From positions 129,378 to 193,377 of the forward strand of contig JAZDSJ010000005.1 in assembly GCA_039583345.1 (NCBI GenBank): 64,000 nucleotides of DNA, given 5' to 3'. The translations under genes and the position numbers were made by a program. The stretch comes from Tectiglobus diatomicola. Lineage in GTDB: Bacteria; Pseudomonadota; Alphaproteobacteria; Rhizobiales; Hyphomicrobiaceae. The notes beneath the pieces are model-generated. The model saw only the letters and a program-made list of their open reading frames with translations, ran no database searches and was not told where the DNA came from. This document shows positions 45,397 to 55,735 of the stretch, one piece after another (the stretch's first letter is position 1; every line of letters begins with the position of its first letter).

Positions 45397-46922
45397 GTAG
45401 CCAACGCCTCGTACTGATCCTTGGGGATCAACTGTCAAAAGATATCTCAGCACTTAAATATGCCCACAAGGCGAATGACGTGGTTTTTTTTGCTGAGGTT
45501 GCTGAGGAGGTCACTTACGTTAAACACCATAAAAAGAAAATTGCTTTTATTTTTTCGGCCATGCGCCATTTTGCAGATGAGCTTAGAAATGATGGCTGGC
45601 GTGTTCACTATGTGTCGCTTGATGCCCCAAATAATAGTGATACTCTACTTTGTGAAGTAAAACGTGCGATAAAATGCTATCAAGTATCTAGTGTTATTGT
45701 TACAGAACCTTGCGACTGGCGACTGTTGTCTCAGATAAAACTTTGGTTTGAAAAAACGCATTTTCCTATTCAAATCTTACCTGATACACGCTTTCTTGCT
45801 TCGCATTGCGAATTTAAGACTTGGGCATCAGGACGCAAGCAGTTACGTATGGAATATTTCTATCGACAGATGCGAAAGAAAACAGGGCTGTTGATGGATG
45901 GTGATAAACCGATAGGAGGTAAATGGAATTTTGATATTCAAAACAGAAAACCAGCAGAAAATAGTTTGTCTTTGCCGCATCTACCTCGTTTCGAGCCTGA
46001 CATAATTACACAGGACGTCTTAAATCTAGTTGCCAGGAGATTTCAGAATCATTTCGGTGATCTAAAACCGTTTAATTTTGCTGTGACCAGGAAGTGTGCT
46101 GAGAAAGCTTTAGAACATTTTATAACTGAGTGCTTACCTTTGTTCGGTAAATATCAGGATGCGATGCTTTCTGGTCAACGTTTTCTTTATCACTCAGTTT
46201 TATCCCATTACATTAATTGTGGTCTGCTTGATCCACTTGAAACCTGCTGTCGTGTTGTTGATGCCTATAAGGCCGGGCAAGCTCCTATCAATTCTGTTGA
46301 AGGTTTTATTCGCCAAATTATTGGTTGGCGAGAATTTGTGCGTGGTATCTATTGGCTTAAAATGCCAGAATATAAAGAGCAAAATTTTTTAGCAACATAC
46401 CGTCCTTTGCCAGATTTTTATTGGACTGGAGAAACCGACATGCACTGTCTGAGAGAAGCTATTATTCAGACAAAAGAAGAAGCTTATGCGCATCACATTC
46501 AGCGTTTAATGGTAACTGGCAATTTTGCTATGTTAGCAGGAATTTCAACGCAAAAAGTTCATGAGTGGTATTTAGCAGTCTACGCTGATGCATATGAGTG
46601 GGTCGAACTTCCAAATGTTATAGGTATGAGTCAGTATGCTGACGGTGGATTTCTTGGATCAAAACCATATGCGGCAAGTGGAAGCTATATTAATAAGATG
46701 TCAAACTACTGCAACTCATGTCGCTATGATGTGAGAAAAAAGACTGGTGCAGAGGCATGTCCTTTCAATGCTCTTTATTGGAATTTCTTGATATATAATA
46801 AAGATAAATTAAGTTCCAATGCGCGGCTGAGTAATTCATATGCGACTTGGGGTCGAATGACAGATGAAAAAAGGACAGCATACCTTGATTCAGCGGCTAA
46901 TTTTTTAGAAACCTTAAGTTAG
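45393..46922 (+). CDS. Iron-sulfur bacterial cryptochrome/photolyase (PhrB-like, (6-4) type)
   Basis: 509 residues of the FeS-BCP (CryPro) branch of the cryptochrome/photolyase family, which binds FAD, a lumazine-type antenna and a 4Fe-4S cluster; the Agrobacterium member repairs (6-4) UV photoproducts. The N-terminal antenna domain starts 'LVLILGDQLS'. The FAD domain has 'EGFIRQIIGWREFVRGIYW' and 'VELPNVIGMSQYADGG'. The four cluster Cys are present at 352, 440, 443 and 456, in 'MHCLREA', 'NYCNSCRY' and 'EACPF'; the spacing is the same as in PhrB (350, 438, 441, 454). Start is a GTG with no Shine-Dalgarno, overlapping the stop of a 28-codon ORF. Confidence 0.93.
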   Translation: MSSQRLVLILGDQLSKDISALKYAHKANDVVFFAEVAEEVTYVKHHKKKIAFIFSAMRHFADELRNDGWRVHYVSLDAPNNSDTLLCEVKRAIKCYQVSSVIVTEPCDWRLLSQIKLWFEKTHFPIQILPDTRFLASHCEFKTWASGRKQLRMEYFYRQMRKKTGLLMDGDKPIGGKWNFDIQNRKPAENSLSLPHLPRFEPDIITQDVLNLVARRFQNHFGDLKPFNFAVTRKCAEKALEHFITECLPLFGKYQDAMLSGQRFLYHSVLSHYINCGLLDPLETCCRVVDAYKAGQAPINSVEGFIRQIIGWREFVRGIYWLKMPEYKEQNFLATYRPLPDFYWTGETDMHCLREAIIQTKEEAYAHHIQRLMVTGNFAMLAGISTQKVHEWYLAVYADAYEWVELPNVIGMSQYADGGFLGSKPYAASGSYINKMSNYCNSCRYDVRKKTGAEACPFNALYWNFLIYNKDKLSSNARLSNSYATWGRMTDEKRTAYLDSAANFLETLS

Positions 46923-47336
46923 ATTTTACTGCCCTTTATACCATGGCGTTATAGTTAGCATTAACCAAAAAGCTTGCCTTATAAATCAGAGCAGGAATTT
47001 TTTGAAAATTAGCTTTTAGTCTATATATCGTGATTAAGTACACAAGATCTGTATGCTATAGCCTAAATCTTTTTACACTAACTTCTCTATTTAAATACGT
47101 TTGAATAACAATATAAAATAAATTGTTTGTATTACACGTACTAAAGTTCCGAACTTTATAGATATGTTCCTAAGCTATTTGTATACCAGATAGTCAAAGC
47201 ACGGCGATATTTAATGCTTTCGCAATTACATGAAATCTACGTACTAAATTACTTTTTAAATTTACTTGGTAGTGATCTAAAGAGGATGAATATCACTATA
47301 TTCAATATTATCGATGGCCAACTGTGTATCAAAATG
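46923..47336. other. 410-base gap between the photolyase gene and tRNA-Val
   Basis: AT-rich; no gene supported. It lies downstream of both the photolyase gene and the minus-strand tRNA. Confidence 0.5.
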
Positions 47337-47411
47337 TGGTGGGCAGTGGCAGGTTCGAACTGCCGACCCCTACGATGTCAACGTAGTGCTCTACCGCTGA
47401 GCTAACCGCCC
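47337..47411 (-). tRNA. tRNA-Val (GAC)
   Basis: Full cloverleaf on the minus strand: acceptor GGGCGGT with ACTGCCC, D stem GCTC/GAGC, anticodon stem CTACG/CGTAG with loop TTGACAT (anticodon GAC), T arm GGCAG-TTCGAAC-CTGCC, discriminator A, and an encoded CCA at 47337-47339. All arms pair, with one G-T in the acceptor. Confidence 0.97.
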
Positions 47412-47676
47412 TTATATCTTATTTGCATATATAGTCAATAAAAACAAGTCACGATTTTCAATGCAACCAAAAATTTGTTTTTATTTTTTATTTTATCATT
47501 TGTTGATTTGATATCTAAAACTTAGGGCTTTTCTTTAAGCTAAGACCGATTGAGAGCTATGATAATTGGTAGCCAAATCTCAGCTTGTGAATTAGAAGTT
47601 TAGCTTTTTAAAGTTAGATAAAGAGAAATTTCTGTTGTATCTTTGTTTTCAATCACGGTAGAGATTTTTTCAGGGC

Positions 47677-50619
47677 TTAGTTTTTACTTTTGTATCGTTG
47701 AAGGATTTCATTTAAAAACTTTCCAGTGTAACTTTTATTTTTAGTTGTAATTTCTTCTGGTGTGCCCTGTGCTACTATTTTACCACCGCCATCACCACCT
47801 TCCGGTCCAATATCAATTATCCAATCCGCAGTTTTAATTACTTCTAGATTGTGTTCTATGATAACTACAGTGTTGCCGGCATTTACTAATTCATGAAGGA
47901 CTTCCAATAATTTAGAAATATCGTGAAAATGAAGGCCTGTAGTAGGTTCATCTAAGATGTATAAGGTACGGCCGGTTGCACGCCTTGATAATTCTTTAGC
48001 CAGTTTTACTCGTTGTGATTCACCTCCAGATAGTGTAGTTGCTTGTTGACCAATCTTAACGTAACCTAAACCTACGCGGCGGAGTGTTTCCAGTTTATCG
48101 GAAATAGCTGGAATAGCTTTGAAGAATAAACAGGCATCATCTACAGTCATATCTAGAACATCTGCAATCGATTTATTACGAAATTTGATTTCTAGGGTTT
48201 CTCGATTATAACGTGCACCTTTACACTGATCGCAAGTAACGTGAACATCGGGTAGAAAGTGCATCTCAATTTTAATAACACCGTCCCCATGACAAGCTTC
48301 ACAACGTCCGCCCTTTACGTTAAATGAGAAACGTCCAGGAAGATAGCCACGCACTTTAGACTCTGGAAGATTGGAAAACCACTCGCGTATTGGAGTGAAA
48401 GCACCGGTATATGTTGCGGGATTTGAGCGTGGTGTACGTCCAATGGGCGACTGATTGATATCAATAACCTTATCGAGTTGTTCAACCCCTGATATGTTCT
48501 TAAAAGGACTAGGAGTTTCACGTGCATTAAGTAAACGTTGCGCAATTGCTTTATACATTGTGTCAATTACCAGTGTCGATTTGCCAGATCCTGACACGCC
48601 AGTGACACATGTAAGAAGGCCGAGTGATATTGCAACATCTACGTCTTTGAGGTTATTACCATTAGCCCCTCTAATAGTGATTTGGCGTTTTGTGTCAGGT
48701 ACTCGACGTTGTGCTGGAACTTTTATGTTTAGTGCGCCACTTAAATACTTTCCTGTGAGACTTTTATCTGAATTTATAATTTCAGTAGGAGTACCCTGTG
48801 CTATTATATGTCCACCATGAATTCCTGCACCTGGACCTATATCGACTACAAAGTCAGCAGAACGTATCGCATCCTCATCATGTTCTACTACTATTACGGT
48901 GTTGCCTAAATCACGTAGATTCCTTAACGTGTTTAATAAACGTTCGTTATCACGTTGGTGTAATCCTATTGAGGGCTCGTCCAGAACATAAAGTACACCA
49001 GTGAGACCAGAACCAATTTGAGATGCTAAACGTATGCGTTGACTTTCTCCTCCGGAAAGTGTTGCTGAAGATCGTGATAACGTAAGGTAATCTAGTCCGA
49101 CCTCGTTGAGGAAGTTTAAACGCTCCTTAATTTCCTTCAGCATTCGTGCTGCTATAGTCATTTGTTTAGAAGATAAGATTTTCTGTAATTCATCGAACCA
49201 TATTATGGCTTGCCGAATCGATAAATCGCAAATCTCGCTTATGTTCTTGTTTGCTATTTTTATACACAATGCCTGTGGTTTTAAGCGTTGACCGTTACAA
49301 GTCTTGCAGGGGCACTGTTTTTGGTATCGTGCTAACTCATCTCTAACTGACTGACTTTTAGTTTCACGCCAACGCCGCTCGATGTTAGCTATTACACCCT
49401 CAAATGTTTTCTTTGTTTGATATTTTCTAAGGCCGTCATTATAGGTGAATATTATTTCATCTGTCCCTGTACCAAAAAGAATAGTCTGCTGGACATTAGA
49501 AGCAAGTTGGTTCCAAGGTGTTGTCATTTCGACGTTAAAATGTTTAGCTATTGAATTTAGTGTCTGCTCATAATACGGAGATGTAGATCCAGTTTTAGCC
49601 CAAGGTAAAACTGCTCCTTGCAATAAGGATAACTTTATGTTCGGTACAATAGTATCCGGCACAAATTGTAGCTTTGTCCCAAGACCGTCACAAGATGGAC
49701 AGGCGCCAGCCGGAGAGTTGAATGAGAAGAGCCGCGGTTCAATTTCGTCAATAGTAAAACCAGATATAGGACAGGCAAAGCGTGATGAAAAAATAATCCT
49801 TTCATGTGTATAATTTTTAGATTTATTAGCTCCCTTAATGGTAGATTTTGTAAAGGGTTTGTCAGCAAGCTCTACTATCGCAATACCTTTACCAAGCTCT
49901 AAAGTCGTTTCAAGTGAGTCCGCGAGGCGAGTCTTAATATCAGTTTTTACAACAAGCCTATCGATAACGACGTCAATATCATGTTTAAACTTTTTATTAA
50001 GTTTGGGTGCTTCAGATAGCTCGTAGAATTTACCATTGACCTTTACTCTCTGAAAACCTCTGCGCATTAATTCGGAAAGATCTTTACGGAACTCTCCCTT
50101 ACGATTTTTTACTATCGGAGCGAGCAGATAGAGTCTTTCGCCTTCATCCAATTCTATGATTGTATCGACCATTTGGGTCACAGTCTGACTCTCTATAGGT
50201 AGGCCAGTTGCCGGAGAATGTGGGATACCAATGCGAGAGAAAAGTAGGCGTATATAATCGTAAATTTCAGTAACTGTACCAACTGTTGATCTTGGATTGC
50301 AACTGGCTGTTTTTTGTTCAATAGAAATTGCAGGAGACAACCCTTCAATAAGATCTACATCGGGTTTCTGCATCATTTCCAGAAATTGGCGCGCGTAAGA
50401 CGATAGACTCTCTACGTATCGACGCTGACCTTCTGCATAAATAGTGTCAAATGCAAGTGAAGATTTTCCTGAACCAGATAACCCCGTAAAAACGATGAGA
50501 GCGTCTCGTGGAATTGTCAAATTAATATTTTTTAGATTATGCTCACGCGCTCCGCGTACTTTAATAGCCCTGTTATCAGATCGAGCACCATGGAAACGTA
50601 CGTTAGATTCTTTTACCAT
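47677..50619 (-). CDS. uvrA: UvrABC excision nuclease subunit A
   Basis: DNA-damage recognition ATPase of nucleotide excision repair. 980 residues with two ABC modules: Walker A 'FTGLSGSGKSSLAFDTIY' and 'VTGVSGSGKSTLVIDTMY', signatures 'LSGGESQRIRLASQIG' and 'LSGGESQRVKLAKELS', and Walker B 'LYVLDEPSIGLHQRD' and 'LYILDEPTTGLHFHD'. Zinc Cys pairs are seen at 'CPSCDGLG', 'CPCKTCNGQ', 'CEACHGDG' and 'CDQCKGARY'. Length is slightly above E. coli's 940. It lies about 150 bases after glnA's stop side. In many alphaproteobacteria ssb lies divergent to uvrA; it is not here. Confidence 0.98.
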   Translation of the reverse strand: MVKESNVRFHGARSDNRAIKVRGAREHNLKNINLTIPRDALIVFTGLSGSGKSSLAFDTIYAEGQRRYVESLSSYARQFLEMMQKPDVDLIEGLSPAISIEQKTASCNPRSTVGTVTEIYDYIRLLFSRIGIPHSPATGLPIESQTVTQMVDTIIELDEGERLYLLAPIVKNRKGEFRKDLSELMRRGFQRVKVNGKFYELSEAPKLNKKFKHDIDVVIDRLVVKTDIKTRLADSLETTLELGKGIAIVELADKPFTKSTIKGANKSKNYTHERIIFSSRFACPISGFTIDEIEPRLFSFNSPAGACPSCDGLGTKLQFVPDTIVPNIKLSLLQGAVLPWAKTGSTSPYYEQTLNSIAKHFNVEMTTPWNQLASNVQQTILFGTGTDEIIFTYNDGLRKYQTKKTFEGVIANIERRWRETKSQSVRDELARYQKQCPCKTCNGQRLKPQALCIKIANKNISEICDLSIRQAIIWFDELQKILSSKQMTIAARMLKEIKERLNFLNEVGLDYLTLSRSSATLSGGESQRIRLASQIGSGLTGVLYVLDEPSIGLHQRDNERLLNTLRNLRDLGNTVIVVEHDEDAIRSADFVVDIGPGAGIHGGHIIAQGTPTEIINSDKSLTGKYLSGALNIKVPAQRRVPDTKRQITIRGANGNNLKDVDVAISLGLLTCVTGVSGSGKSTLVIDTMYKAIAQRLLNARETPSPFKNISGVEQLDKVIDINQSPIGRTPRSNPATYTGAFTPIREWFSNLPESKVRGYLPGRFSFNVKGGRCEACHGDGVIKIEMHFLPDVHVTCDQCKGARYNRETLEIKFRNKSIADVLDMTVDDACLFFKAIPAISDKLETLRRVGLGYVKIGQQATTLSGGESQRVKLAKELSRRATGRTLYILDEPTTGLHFHDISKLLEVLHELVNAGNTVVIIEHNLEVIKTADWIIDIGPEGGDGGGKIVAQGTPEEITTKNKSYTGKFLNEILQRYKSKN

Positions 50620-50771
50620 ACTTTAAACTTACGAATCTCTAAATAATGGCAGTGTGCTTAGATATGTTTGGATGCTATGTATAAAGTTCATTAAGCTTTC
50701 TTAATGCTACCTAAACGCAGTGCTTAGCTATGAAGCTGCCATTATGGAGATTCTGCAATCAGACGCATATC

Positions 50772-52181
50772 TTAGACTGAGTAATACATATCGAATTCAA
50801 CTGGATGAGGCGTCATGTCTGTGCGCTCAACTTCCTCCATTTTTAGATCGATGTAGGCATCGATTTGGTCGTCAGAAAAAACATTCCCTGCTTTAAGGAA
50901 GGCACGGTCTACATCTAAACTTTGTAAAGCTTCGCGAAGAGAGACTGCTACAGTTGATATCTCTGCAAGTTCTGCAGGTGGTAAGTCGTAGAGATTTTTG
51001 TCCATTGGCTCTCCTGGGTGAATCTTGTTTTGGATTCCATCGAGACCAGCCATAAGCATTGCAGCAAATGCGAGATAAGGATTTGCAGTCGGATCGGGAA
51101 ATCTAACTTCAACACGTTTCGCTTTTGGTGACATAGTATATGGAATTCGGCATGAAGCTGACCTATTACGTGCTGAATAGGCAAGTAAAACTGGTGCTTC
51201 ATAACCTGGAACTAGACGTTTATATGAGTTGGTCGACGCGTTAGCAAACGCGTTTATAGCTTTCGCATGTTTTAAAATACCACCTATGTAGTAGAGGCAT
51301 GTTTCTGAGAGATCAGCGTATTGATGACCAGCAAATATAGGTTCACCATTGTTCCATATTGACTGATGACAATGCATACCCGAACCGTTATCACCAAAAA
51401 CTGGTTTAGGCATAAAGGTTGCCGTCTTGCCATAAGCTTGAGCGACATTATGTATAGCATATTTATATATCTGCAAATGATCCGCAATTGTCACGATAGT
51501 ATTAAATTTGATACCTAGTTCATGTTGTGCAGCACCCACTTCGTGATGTTGCTTCTCTGTTGAAACACCCATTTCCGCCATTACTGATAACATCTCTGAG
51601 CGAATATCTTGGCAACTATCGATTGGAGGGGCTGGAAAATATCCACCTTTCATGCGCGGACGGTGCCCCATGTTGCCCATATCATAATGTCTACCAGAAT
51701 TAGTAGGAAGCTCAGTTGAGTCAAGTTTAAAGCCAGTATCATAGGGATCTGCGCTAAACCTTACATCATCAAACAAGAAAAATTCAGCCTCTGGACCGAA
51801 AAAGACTGTATCACCAATGCCGGTGAATCTCATATATGCTTCTGCCTTTTTGGTTGTACCACGAGGATCACGTGCGTAAAGTTCGCCTGTTGTGGGCTCG
51901 TAGACATCGCAAAAAACAGCCATAGTTTTCTGAGCGAAGAAAGGGTCAATGTGTGCAGAACTAGGATCTACCATTAATAGCATATCCGATGATTCAATTC
52001 CTTTCCAACCTGCAATAGATGAACCGTCAAACGCGTACCCCTCTACAAGCAAATCTTCGTCCACAACAGCAGTATCCGATGTTACGTGATGCATTTTGCC
52101 ACATGTATCGGTAAAGCGGAAGTCCAAAAATTTGATATCATTATCTTTGATTGACTTAATCAGGTCAACAGGCGTATTCAT
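50772..52181 (-). CDS. glnA: Glutamine synthetase, type I
   Basis: Assimilates ammonia into glutamine; dodecameric cytoplasmic enzyme. 469 residues with the metal-site 'FFGPEAEFFLFDD', 'AAQHELGIKFNTI' with its His, 'NGSGMHCHQSIW', 'LVPGYEAPVLLAYSARNRSA' and 'VEVRFPDPTANPYLAFAA'. The adenylylation Tyr is kept in 'KNLYDLPPAE' (near residue 398), so control by GlnE remains possible. It follows glnB on the minus strand with 120 bases between, the normal alphaproteobacterial pair. All active-site elements look intact. Confidence 0.98.
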   Translation of the reverse strand: MNTPVDLIKSIKDNDIKFLDFRFTDTCGKMHHVTSDTAVVDEDLLVEGYAFDGSSIAGWKGIESSDMLLMVDPSSAHIDPFFAQKTMAVFCDVYEPTTGELYARDPRGTTKKAEAYMRFTGIGDTVFFGPEAEFFLFDDVRFSADPYDTGFKLDSTELPTNSGRHYDMGNMGHRPRMKGGYFPAPPIDSCQDIRSEMLSVMAEMGVSTEKQHHEVGAAQHELGIKFNTIVTIADHLQIYKYAIHNVAQAYGKTATFMPKPVFGDNGSGMHCHQSIWNNGEPIFAGHQYADLSETCLYYIGGILKHAKAINAFANASTNSYKRLVPGYEAPVLLAYSARNRSASCRIPYTMSPKAKRVEVRFPDPTANPYLAFAAMLMAGLDGIQNKIHPGEPMDKNLYDLPPAELAEISTVAVSLREALQSLDVDRAFLKAGNVFSDDQIDAYIDLKMEEVERTDMTPHPVEFDMYYSV

Positions 52182-52283
52182 TATAACATAGATCCTTTAA
52201 AATAAGCGTAACTGTAAACTATCATAAACTGTGTTATTTAGTCTAAGCAGAGGCGGTGACACATAATATGATATTCATAAATA

Positions 52284-52302
52284 AAATAACCAACTTGGTT
52301 GG
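52284..52302 (-). terminator. Weak hairpin between glnB and glnA
   Basis: Directly after the glnB stop on the minus strand, CCAAC pairs with GTTGG around a 3-base loop, followed by TTATTTTATTT. The stem is short, so it would give partial termination and lower glnA relative to glnB, or be a processing site. Confidence 0.4.
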
Positions 52303-52641
52303 CTAAACTGCGTCGCCACCAGTTTCTCCAGTTCGAATGCGAACCGCATCCTCGATGTTTGAAACGAACATTTTACCATCGCCAATACGACCTGTTTTAG
52401 CTGCCTTCTCTATAGCTACAAGAGCTCTTTTGACCTGGTCATCATCAACAACAATTTCTATTTTCACTTTTGGTAAGAAGTCAACAACATACTCTGCTCC
52501 ACGATAAAGCTCAGTATGGCCCTTTTGACGACCGAAACCTTTTGCTTCTATTACTGTAATTCCTTGTAATCCTACTTCTTGCAATGCCTCTTTTACTTCG
52601 TCTAATTTAAATGGCTTAATAATTGCTTCGATTTTCTTCAT
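52303..52641 (-). CDS. glnB: Nitrogen regulatory protein PII
   Basis: 112-residue trimeric sensor of 2-oxoglutarate, ATP/ADP and, through uridylylation, glutamine. The T loop carries Tyr51 in 'GHTELYRGAEYVVDF', the site modified by GlnD. 'MKKIEAIIKPFKLDEV' and 'GRIGDGKMFVSNIEDAVRIRTGE' complete the family signatures. First gene of glnB-glnA. The start is the ATG at 52641, with a distance to the next upstream gene of about 550 bases that should hold the promoter. Confidence 0.98.
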   Translation of the reverse strand: MKKIEAIIKPFKLDEVKEALQEVGLQGITVIEAKGFGRQKGHTELYRGAEYVVDFLPKVKIEIVVDDDQVKRALVAIEKAAKTGRIGDGKMFVSNIEDAVRIRTGETGGDAV

Positions 52642-53195
52642 GGATATCTTCTCAGTTTCAAAACCTATTATTAAGCTGTTGATATATCACAGAGCGCTAA
52701 CAACTCCACCTTCAGAAAGATGCATCTATGCCAGAAGCGAAAAAATAATAAATTGCAATTGTATGACATAATACCTTAATCTATACGACGCTTGTCAAGT
52801 TAATGTGTGAAATAGGGTTGCTTCTTACACAATTATTTGTAACTAGCTACCAACAACCTAATTTAATGTTTTATAGAAACTAAATAAAACAGGGAAAAAC
52901 TCCATGTTAATAACTTGTGTTCTAAAAACTACTATGTAGTGCTCTCATTATTGAAAGCTGTTATTGTATTATTTTATTTTTTTTAAAATGTTACAACAGC
53001 AGGGTTCAAATATTTCGCGCTAATCCAATTAGGTGCTGAACTGATTATTAGCTCTAGCGTTAATGTGTCTGTGTTTAGAGAAGGAAAGAACAAAGTTAAA
53101 AATTTTGAATTAATTCAACACAATTCTTCACTTATCTAAATTTCGATAATGATTTGTAACTTAACATTATGTGAACTTACAAAAGGAGTTTAAGT
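52642..53195. other. 550-base divergent gap between glnB and a hypothetical gene
   Basis: AT-rich. It must hold the glnB promoter. A GG-N10-GC pattern occurs on the minus strand near 52684-52700 but lacks the rest of a sigma-54 consensus. No gene seen. Confidence 0.45.
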
Positions 53196-53963
53196 TTGGT
53201 TGTGATTAGTTTGCTAGTTGTGACTATTTTTTTTATTTCTTTTGCGTGCTATCTTATCAGTCTCTGTCAGAAAAAAAAGAGGCATATAAAAGATGTAAAA
53301 CAGATAAAGCAGCCCCAAGAGCTCGGCTCTAATATGTCATGGATCGCTGTAAAATCGTCTGATCCGGCGAGTGTTGCACGTTTTCTTGGTCTTGAGGGTA
53401 CATTTCAGGAAAGTTGCTGGCATGGCATTGAAGCTACTTATGATACTAAAAAAAGCGATCATTCAATTTTTATAACACCTGCTTACAAAGGTTGGGTTTT
53501 GATAGTGGGGGATGCTTTACCTCTTCCGTTAGGTCCTGCTTTTTCTGATAAGTGCACTCCCTTGCTTGCTTCATTAAGTAAAGAGTTTTCTGAGGCTCAA
53601 TATTTCGCTTGTCATCCAGAATTGGATTTTTTTTGTTGGGCAAAAGCTGTAGATAGTCAACTTATTAGAGCATTTGCTAGTAGTGATGAAGGATCGATTT
53701 TGAACTATGGTCGCTTGTCATCGGCTGAAATTACGCTTGGATTAAAATATTTTGAATTTCGAGGTCTTAGCTGTGAAAATGGTGATGTGGGAGAAGCTAT
53801 TAATCTTGTTCCGACAGTGGCTTATGTTCTAGCCTTAGCGTCACATTGGAGTGTAGATCCTGTAAGTTTGAGTGAATTCTCCAACTGCAGTACATCTGAA
53901 GGCGTAATAGGGAGCGCTCCGACAGTGTGGCGTTCTACTACGAGAATTCGTGAGAATGCTTAA
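53196..53963 (+). CDS. Conserved hypothetical protein with an N-terminal membrane anchor
   Basis: 255 residues. Residues 1-25 form one hydrophobic span ('VVISLLVVTIFFISFACYL') followed by a basic patch 'QKKKRHIKD', suggesting an inner-membrane anchor with the body in the cytoplasm. The body has 'HSIFITPAYKGWVLIVGDALP' type text (a beta-rich stretch) and 'ALASHWSVDPVSLSEF' near the end; I have a weak memory of uncharacterised bacterial proteins with these two motifs but no named domain. The start is a TTG at 53196 with AGGAG 8 bases upstream. A GTG two codons later is the alternative. No neighbour indicates a function. Confidence 0.75.
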   Translation: MVVISLLVVTIFFISFACYLISLCQKKKRHIKDVKQIKQPQELGSNMSWIAVKSSDPASVARFLGLEGTFQESCWHGIEATYDTKKSDHSIFITPAYKGWVLIVGDALPLPLGPAFSDKCTPLLASLSKEFSEAQYFACHPELDFFCWAKAVDSQLIRAFASSDEGSILNYGRLSSAEITLGLKYFEFRGLSCENGDVGEAINLVPTVAYVLALASHWSVDPVSLSEFSNCSTSEGVIGSAPTVWRSTTRIRENA

Positions 53964-54596
53964 GATCTAAAGTCGCAGTTGATAATTTCAATACATTGCT
54001 TTTTTATGATTAATACGAATCTAGTTTTTCTGGTAATCATTCGTGTATTCTACCTCTATAATCTGTAGAGTTACAATAATTAAAACTCACAATTAACGTT
54101 TTAGGCTACAGCTTTGTTTAATGGGTCTAGATATTAATTCAACTACAAGGTAGCGGCAAATAAGTGTGTAGCAATCTACAGATATTTATATCGCGTCGAG
54201 CTGACGTGCACTGCAACCAGATTTCTTGCATTTAGTTAATTTTATTCAGCCACAATTGATATTACAAATAGAAATTGGATGATTAAGGAAAGTGAAAACC
54301 GAATGCAAGCCCATCTTAATAAAAAATTATAAAAAAGAATCTTAAAAATTTTTAGTTTAGGGTACTCTGTTTAGAGATATCTAATAGTATGCTTGGTTGC
54401 ATAAATTTTTCTTGATACTGTAACTTCATCATATTACGAGTTTAAGAAAAGTATTATTACTTTAAGTAACTGTGCTATCTGTAAAACTCAGTGCTTGCAT
54501 TATTCCTGCTAGGACTGTAAGCTAATAATGTTGAGATTACTATAGGCTAGTAAATCTTGGTCTTATTGATTAGGTAAGATTTCAATAAAAGTAATT
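53964..54596. other. 630-base gap before tRNA-His
   Basis: AT-rich, no gene or hairpin supported; the right edge should include the tRNA promoter. Confidence 0.5.
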
Positions 54597-54673
54597 GCCG
54601 CCTTAGCTCAGTCGGTTAGAGCGCTAGATTGTGGATCTAGAGGTCCCCCGTTCAATCCGGGGAGGCGGTACCA
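54597..54673 (+). tRNA. tRNA-His (GTG) without G-1
   Basis: Cloverleaf: acceptor GCCGCCT with AGGCGGT (G1-U72 wobble), D stem GCTC/GAGC, anticodon stem CTAGA/TCTAG with loop TTGTGGA (anticodon GTG), T arm CCCCG-TTCAATC-CGGGG, discriminator A73, and encoded CCA at 54671-54673. The base before position 1 is T (54596), so no G-1 is encoded, and A73 replaces the usual C73. This is the divergent histidine tRNA known from part of the alphaproteobacteria. Confidence 0.96.
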
Positions 54674-55735
54674 ATGATACGAAGTTTGGTTTTTGTTATT
54701 CAGTTGCAATTATACATTTATATTTTTGCATACCTCTTTACTCATAAATGTTTTAGGCTATTTGTGACGTCTCTTAATTTTAGTGTTTTTTATTGATGAT
54801 GGTAAGTATTAGATCATAAATTAGAGTGAGATAAACGCTTAGTGTGAAATGCTAAAGTTTTGGGGCTTGTAGGAATTATGCAGTTATTTATAGCATAAAA
54901 TTTAAGATTTTCGAACTAACTCGGAAAATATGGCTTCTCAAGAAGTTAATAAATGATTTTTTTGATACATTCCAGATTTTGCTTTTAAATAAGAAATACA
55001 TAATGAGAATAACAAGAAATTTTAAAATATATGAAGTTTAGTTAGATTTAAATGTAACTAAACTAGCTGAACTATATGAATAGTGCCTTTTTAAACATAC
55101 AATAATTAGTATTTACTAATACCGTCTACTTGTAGTCAGATTATTTATAACCTTATAGTAAAGGTCAATGACTAATGTTCGACAATGGTCAAATGGACTA
55201 ACTTCTCTAAATTTTAAGCATTAACTTTCTTCTAATAGTTAATTCGGTGTAAAGTCCTTAGATATAGTAGTTCTGTTAATTTGTGAAAACCTAAAGATTT
55301 CTTTATAAATCGTGTTTTAGAAAGTAAAAACGCATTACAGTGCTTTATTTTGCAACTCCATGCTTAATGGTTATCAAGGATAAATTTTGGATTAAATTGT
55401 AGCCTCTCTATTCTTGGTTAATTTCAAAAGTTTCGTTAGAAATAAATTATGTGAAAATGGTTAAGCTGGGAATGTGCAAAAATATCAAAATAGAAGATTA
55501 GTCGATATTATGGCTTAACTAAAAACATGTATATATGTGTAATTTTTTTAAGTATGATCTTTAAAAGAAATCTAACTTAGGACTATACGAAAAAGTATAT
55601 AAAAGAGTTATCTTAAAATATATAATTTCATTCATGTATATAAGAATCAAATTCACGTTAATATAGCTATCTTTAATACTTGCAATAATTCTTTATATAT
55701 ATAAAGATCATGTATCTACTACTACACTTACCTAC
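54674..55735. other. 1.06 kb gap after tRNA-His
   Basis: Very AT-rich with many stops in all frames. No gene, repeat or strong hairpin was found. Confidence 0.5.

Noticed and set aside
52684..52700. GG-N10-GC pattern upstream of glnB as a sigma-54 promoter
   Set aside because: Only the GG and GC dinucleotides match; the rest of the TGGCAC and TTGC elements is absent, so it is at chance level.
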